The notes below the pieces were generated by a model, which saw only the letters and a program-made list of their open reading frames with translations, searched no databases and was not told the DNA's origin. The translations under genes and the position numbers were made by a program. Positions 32,794 to 35,404 of a DNA stretch of 35,404 nucleotides are shown in pieces. The DNA is from Frigoribacterium sp. (GTDB taxonomy: Bacteria; Actinomycetota; Actinomycetes; Actinomycetales; Microbacteriaceae), in NCBI GenBank assembly GCA_025408445.1, contig JANYIZ010000011.1, positions 1 to 35,404 on the forward strand, read 5' to 3'. Numbering within the stretch: position 1 is the first letter of the stretch; each line of letters begins with the position of its first letter.

Positions 32794-33846
32794 CTAGCTC
32801 AGGATGGCGCGGAGAGCCTCAAGTTGTTCGACGCGATCCGCGAGTGACCGTGCCAGGGGCTTCACCGAAATCGTGGTCACACCGGAAGCGAGCAGAGCGT
32901 CCACGCGGCCGCGTACCTCGGCTTCGGTGCCGATCAGGGCTGTGCCCCGCACGAGTTGGTCCGGCACGGCAGCGGTCGCCTCATCCTTGCGCCCGGTGAG
33001 ATATAACTCCTGCACCAGCGCCGCTTCATCGGCAAATCCGTATCCCACGGCGAGATCGTTGTAGAAATTTGCCCCGCGCGCCCCCATGCCGCCGACGTAG
33101 AGCGCCACGTTCTGCCGGTATGCCTCGGCAGCCTGGTCCGCGTGATCCCCGAGGTAAAACGGCACCTGCGCAATCACGTCGAGCGCTCCAAGATCGGGGG
33201 AGCGCCTCGCTCCGCCCGCGGCGAGGGACGCGCCCCATGCAGCATCCGCCTTCTCTGGCAGATAGAACAGCGGCAGCCAGCCATCCGCGATTTCGGCGGC
33301 CTGCGCCACGGCCTTCGGGGTGAGAGCGGCGATCGAGATCGGGATGGTGTCGCGCACTGGCTGATTGATGATCTTGAGCGGCTTGCCGAGGCCGCGGCCC
33401 TGGTCGGCGGGTAGTGGGATCGTGTAATGCACGCCCGTGAACTCCAGGCGTTCACGTCGCCAGATCGCACGGCAGATCTTCACGTTCTCCCGGATGCGGC
33501 CGAGCGGTGCGCTGAACGGCACGCCGTGGAATCCCTCGATCACCTGTGCTCCGGATGATCCAATACCGAGTTCGAACCGGCCGCGGGAGACCGAATCGAG
33601 CCCCGCCGCCGTCATCGCGAGGAGCGTCGGCGTGCGCGAGAAGATCGGCAGGATGCCCGACGCGAGAGTCATTGTCGTGGTGATCGCGGCGAGATAGCCG
33701 AGCTGGCTCACCGCATCAAAGGAATAGGCTTCCGCCACCGAGACGAGGTCCACCCCAACCCGCTCGAATTCGGTAACCTCTGCAGCGTTGGTGGTGAAGT
33801 CGTCGGCGTAGTCGAATACGACTCCGAGGCGCGTAGTGGACGGCAT
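32794..33846 (-). CDS. LLM-class flavin/F420-dependent oxidoreductase
   Basis: A 350-residue TIM-barrel enzyme of the luciferase-like monooxygenase class. Matching segments are LVSVAEAYSFDAVSQLGYLAAIT, then GRFELGIGSSGAQVIEGFHGVPFSAPLGRIRENVKICRAIWR, and the C-terminal AAEIADGWLPLFYLPEKA. In actinobacteria these use F420 or FMN; the sequence alone does not settle which. The start is the ATG preceded by GGGAGA at 6 bases; an ATG seven codons upstream has no such site. Substrate unknown. Confidence 0.88.
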   Translation of the reverse strand: MPSTTRLGVVFDYADDFTTNAAEVTEFERVGVDLVSVAEAYSFDAVSQLGYLAAITTTMTLASGILPIFSRTPTLLAMTAAGLDSVSRGRFELGIGSSGAQVIEGFHGVPFSAPLGRIRENVKICRAIWRRERLEFTGVHYTIPLPADQGRGLGKPLKIINQPVRDTIPISIAALTPKAVAQAAEIADGWLPLFYLPEKADAAWGASLAAGGARRSPDLGALDVIAQVPFYLGDHADQAAEAYRQNVALYVGGMGARGANFYNDLAVGYGFADEAALVQELYLTGRKDEATAAVPDQLVRGTALIGTEAEVRGRVDALLASGVTTISVKPLARSLADRVEQLEALRAILS

Positions 33847-33959
33847 CAGTGTTCTCCCGGAGTTCATCAGATTATCGGTACCAGCTCGTGTCGATGGCGG
33901 TGTACGGACTTAGGCTATTGCTGCCAGCATGATTCGGCAGGTACGAACAAAGGAGCTCA

Positions 33960-34214
33960 ATGATGAGCAACACAATGCAGTCAATGTCTGATTCCCACGT
34001 TTCTAATGAACACCGCCTGACGGGTCACCGCTGGGTGGCGATGGGGCCGGCTGGAGCGCTCGGCTCCGTGCACAGCGTCGAGGGCGGCTTCACCTTCAAG
34101 CTTCTGACGGATGACGGCTATCGCGGTGTCTATCCGACCCTGGATGTCGCGCAAAGCGCGCTCTACGCTGCACTGCTGCCGGGCTCGGAGTGGCCGGAGT
34201 TTCGCGAGCACTGA
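33960..34214 (+). CDS. Small conserved hypothetical protein
   Basis: An 84-residue protein. After a polar N-terminus, the core runs GHRWVAMGPAGALGSVHSVEGGFTFKLLTDDGYRGVYPTLDVAQSALYAALLPGSEWPEFREH. It looks like one short beta-sheet followed by a helix, similar to short hypothetical proteins of related actinobacteria, function unknown. AAGGAG lies 5 bases before the ATG. The next gene, 88 bases on, has its own LexA-controlled start. Confidence 0.75.
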   Translation: MMSNTMQSMSDSHVSNEHRLTGHRWVAMGPAGALGSVHSVEGGFTFKLLTDDGYRGVYPTLDVAQSALYAALLPGSEWPEFREH

Positions 34215-34268
34215 CCGATCAGGCCGCTACGTTTGGCGTGTCGTGACCATGGCGTCTACAGTCGACTA

Positions 34269-34284
34269 TCGAACAAACGTTCGA
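34269..34284. promoter_or_regulatory. LexA-binding SOS box
   Basis: TCGAACAAACGTTCGA is a perfect inverted repeat that matches the Gram-positive/actinobacterial LexA consensus CGAAC-N4-GTTCG, with the inner bases AAAC fitting the preferred R-N-R-Y. It ends 18 bases before the ATG of the next gene and so lies in its promoter or leader. LexA binding would silence this gene until DNA damage. Confidence 0.85.
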
Positions 34285-34302
34285 ATGTCGGAGGTGGTAA
34301 AA

Positions 34303-34563
34303 ATGACCCTTGTTGGCGCGACCGTGACCGTCTGGACCGGAGCCAGGGGCATACCAGAGCGGTTCGTCTGGGCGAGCAGTCGCTATCGAGTCACCGACAC
34401 GCCGACACCGCTGGATGTCGACTATGCGGCGATCACCCATCCGGGTTCGATGCCGCTCGGCTGGCGCTTCCAGGGTACGTCCGACAGCGGGGACACTCGC
34501 ATGTTCGACGTGCTCTATGACGCTTCCCGGGGCGAATGGCAACTCCTCCACACCTACGTGTGA
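34303..34563 (+). CDS. DUF6504-like small protein, predicted SOS-controlled
   Basis: An 86-residue soluble protein: VTVWTGARGIPERFVWASSRYRV at the start, then PLGWRFQGTSDSGDTRMFDVLYDASRGEWQLLHTYV. The pattern of an RFVW...RYRV block followed by a W-x-F block and a closing RGEWQLLH-Y matches my memory of DUF6504, a family seen beside ImuB/DnaE2 translesion genes in actinobacteria. No such polymerase genes lie next to it here; a DinB end is at the far side of the window. GGAGG lies 8 bases before the ATG. The perfect LexA box makes DNA-damage induction likely. Family match is by eye and moderate. Confidence 0.65.
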   Translation: MTLVGATVTVWTGARGIPERFVWASSRYRVTDTPTPLDVDYAAITHPGSMPLGWRFQGTSDSGDTRMFDVLYDASRGEWQLLHTYV

Positions 34564-34630
34564 AGGGCGGTTCTCCCCGGTTTCGGTGCCGCCAAGTGCG
34601 GGAGTCTTGGACGGGTCTCACACTGGCCAC

Positions 34631-35188
34631 ATGACCGACACCATCACACTCACCGGCTTTGTGGCCACCGTCCCGAATCACTTCGTCACCGGCGAAGGGC
34701 TTCCCATCACCAGCTTCAGGCTGGCCTCTACCCAACGTCGTTTCGACCGCTCTCGCAACTTGTGGGTCGACAACGGCACCAACTGGTACACCGTCACCTC
34801 GTTCCGGCAGCTCGCGATGAACACCAACAGCTCGATCAGGAAGGGCGAGCGGGTGATCGTAACCGGCCGCCTGCGCATCCGGGACTGGACCGCTGGAGAT
34901 AAGGTCGGCACGTCAATCGAGATCGATGCGGACTCCATCGGCCACGACCTCACTTGGGGTACTGCGTCGTTTACCCGCAGCATGTCGAGCGCGGCGATCG
35001 ACGCGTCTACGCGGGCAGAGGCGGATGCCGCCGCCCCCGAGTCGTCCGCAGTGACAGCCGCCACCTCCGCTGGCGACGGCTGGCCGACCGCAACACCTGG
35101 CGCGCCGGATGGCCCCGATGATTCACCTTCGGCCGGAGACGATGAACTCGTCGGCGCTGCAGTAGACGGCGCGGCCGTACCGTTCTAG
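34631..35188 (+). CDS. Single-stranded DNA-binding protein paralogue
   Basis: A 185-residue protein with one OB fold of the SSB type: ITLTGFVATVPNHF at the start, the WYTVTSFRQLAMNTNSSIRKGERVIVTGRLRIRDW segment with the conserved ssDNA-contact aromatics, and TSIEIDADSIGHDL. The C-terminal third is Ala/Pro/Asp-rich and ends VPF in place of the usual DDDIPF tip, so partner binding may differ. Actinobacteria often carry a second SSB for transformation or stress, and this one may be that paralogue. No ribosome site is clear before the ATG. Its stop overlaps the end of the converging gene by 4 bases. Confidence 0.85.
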   Translation: MTDTITLTGFVATVPNHFVTGEGLPITSFRLASTQRRFDRSRNLWVDNGTNWYTVTSFRQLAMNTNSSIRKGERVIVTGRLRIRDWTAGDKVGTSIEIDADSIGHDLTWGTASFTRSMSSAAIDASTRAEADAAAPESSAVTAATSAGDGWPTATPGAPDGPDDSPSAGDDELVGAAVDGAAVPF

Positions 35189-35404
35189 GAGCTGGGCCAC
35201 TGCAGGCCGCCTCGGTCAGCCGCTGTGAGTTGCTCGTTGGTGAGTGGCACCACGGTGGCGAGCAACATGTCGCGAGGGACTTGTGCCTCGTCCGCAGCTG
35301 GCCGATCCGCAACTGGCCGGTCGGCAACTGGCCGGTCGACAACTGGCCGGTCGGCAACTGACCGGTCGGCACCTGACCGGTCGGCAACTGGCCGGTCGAC
35401 AACT
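35185..35404 (-). CDS. Unrecognised protein, C-terminal part with pentapeptide repeats
   Basis: The frame runs off the right edge, so only the last 72 residues are seen. It begins in the window with DRPVA-type pentapeptides (from a 15-bp array), then [35 protein letters not shown] and a stop. The non-repeat end looks like natural coding, but I recognise no family. Acidic-basic repeats of this kind are usually flexible linkers. Convergent to the SSB gene with 4 bases shared. Confidence 0.6.
   Translation of the reverse strand, partial: VVDRPVADRSGADRSVADRPVVDRPVADRPVADRPAADEAQVPRDMLLATVVPLTNEQLTAADRGGLQWPSS
35295..35404 (-). repeat. 15-bp tandem repeat array reaching the window edge
   Basis: Seven full units of CAACTGGCCGGTCGG (plus strand, some with one or two changes) and the start of an eighth, cut by the edge. 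The array stays in frame with the partial gene and encodes repeated Asp-Arg-Pro/Ser-Val-Ala. No spacers, so not CRISPR. Confidence 0.9.

Noticed and set aside
35295-35404. Possible CRISPR array at the right edge
   Set aside because: Units are 15 bp, directly adjacent and without spacers, and stay in frame with a coding sequence; no cas gene is present.

Overview
The window is high-GC DNA with actinobacterial character. Evidence for this: oligoribonuclease (Orn) of the actinobacterial type, a clpS/DUF2017/minimal-zincin trio, an F420-type LLM oxidoreductase, a riboswitch-led ykoEDC thiamine-precursor transporter, a TreX/Y/Z trehalose operon and a perfect Gram-positive LexA box. Several short proteins resemble families I associate with Microbacteriaceae, which is my best guess at family level; no rRNA or other decisive marker is present. 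Gene order looks like ordinary chromosome: there is no insertion sequence, integrase, phage gene or CRISPR array.

Layout. 1-3.5 kb: the 3' end of a DNA polymerase IV gene, an SMR guanidinium exporter preceded by a guanidine-III riboswitch, a hypothetical protein, a SUKH (SMI1/KNR4) plus OB-fold-like protein and a small Cys/His protein. 3.5-9.8 kb: the minus-strand operon treX-treY-treZ, which converts glycogen or maltodextrin to trehalose. 9.8-14.7 kb: a structured intergenic region, then a TPP riboswitch leading ykoE-ykoD-ykoC (ECF-type transporter for the thiamine precursor HMP), with a P-loop kinase and a rhodanese-type sulfurtransferase joined by overlapping ends. 14.7-19.1 kb: a FadR/GntR regulator divergent from a proline iminopeptidase-like hydrolase, an APC permease and an acetamidase/formamidase, probably one amide or peptide utilisation unit.

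19.1-22.9 kb (minus strand): minimal zincin, DUF2017 and clpS with overlapping ends, tRNA-His with promoter and terminator, orn, then an MFS exporter with its MarR regulator. 23-26.5 kb: three small proteins (membrane, acidic, thioredoxin-like), then a MarR regulator divergent from an MMPL exporter. 26.5-35.4 kb: a CtpE-like P-type ATPase, tRNA-Arg(UCU), a membrane-anchored protein with a His/Asp-rich tail, an aldo/keto reductase divergent from msrA, an LLM oxidoreductase, a DUF6504-like small protein under a perfect LexA box, an SSB paralogue, and the end of an unknown gene built of pentapeptide repeats that runs off the window.

Two features run across the window. First, a 77-bp element with near-perfect 19-20 bp inverted arms occurs twice, each time between convergent genes. 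Second, short in-frame tandem repeats lie at the C-terminal ends of four unrelated proteins. No single new multi-gene system stands out. The best leads are the LexA-controlled DUF6504-like gene, the repeated palindrome, the kinase and sulfurtransferase added to the thiamine operon, and the interlocked hairpin upstream of the TPP riboswitch.
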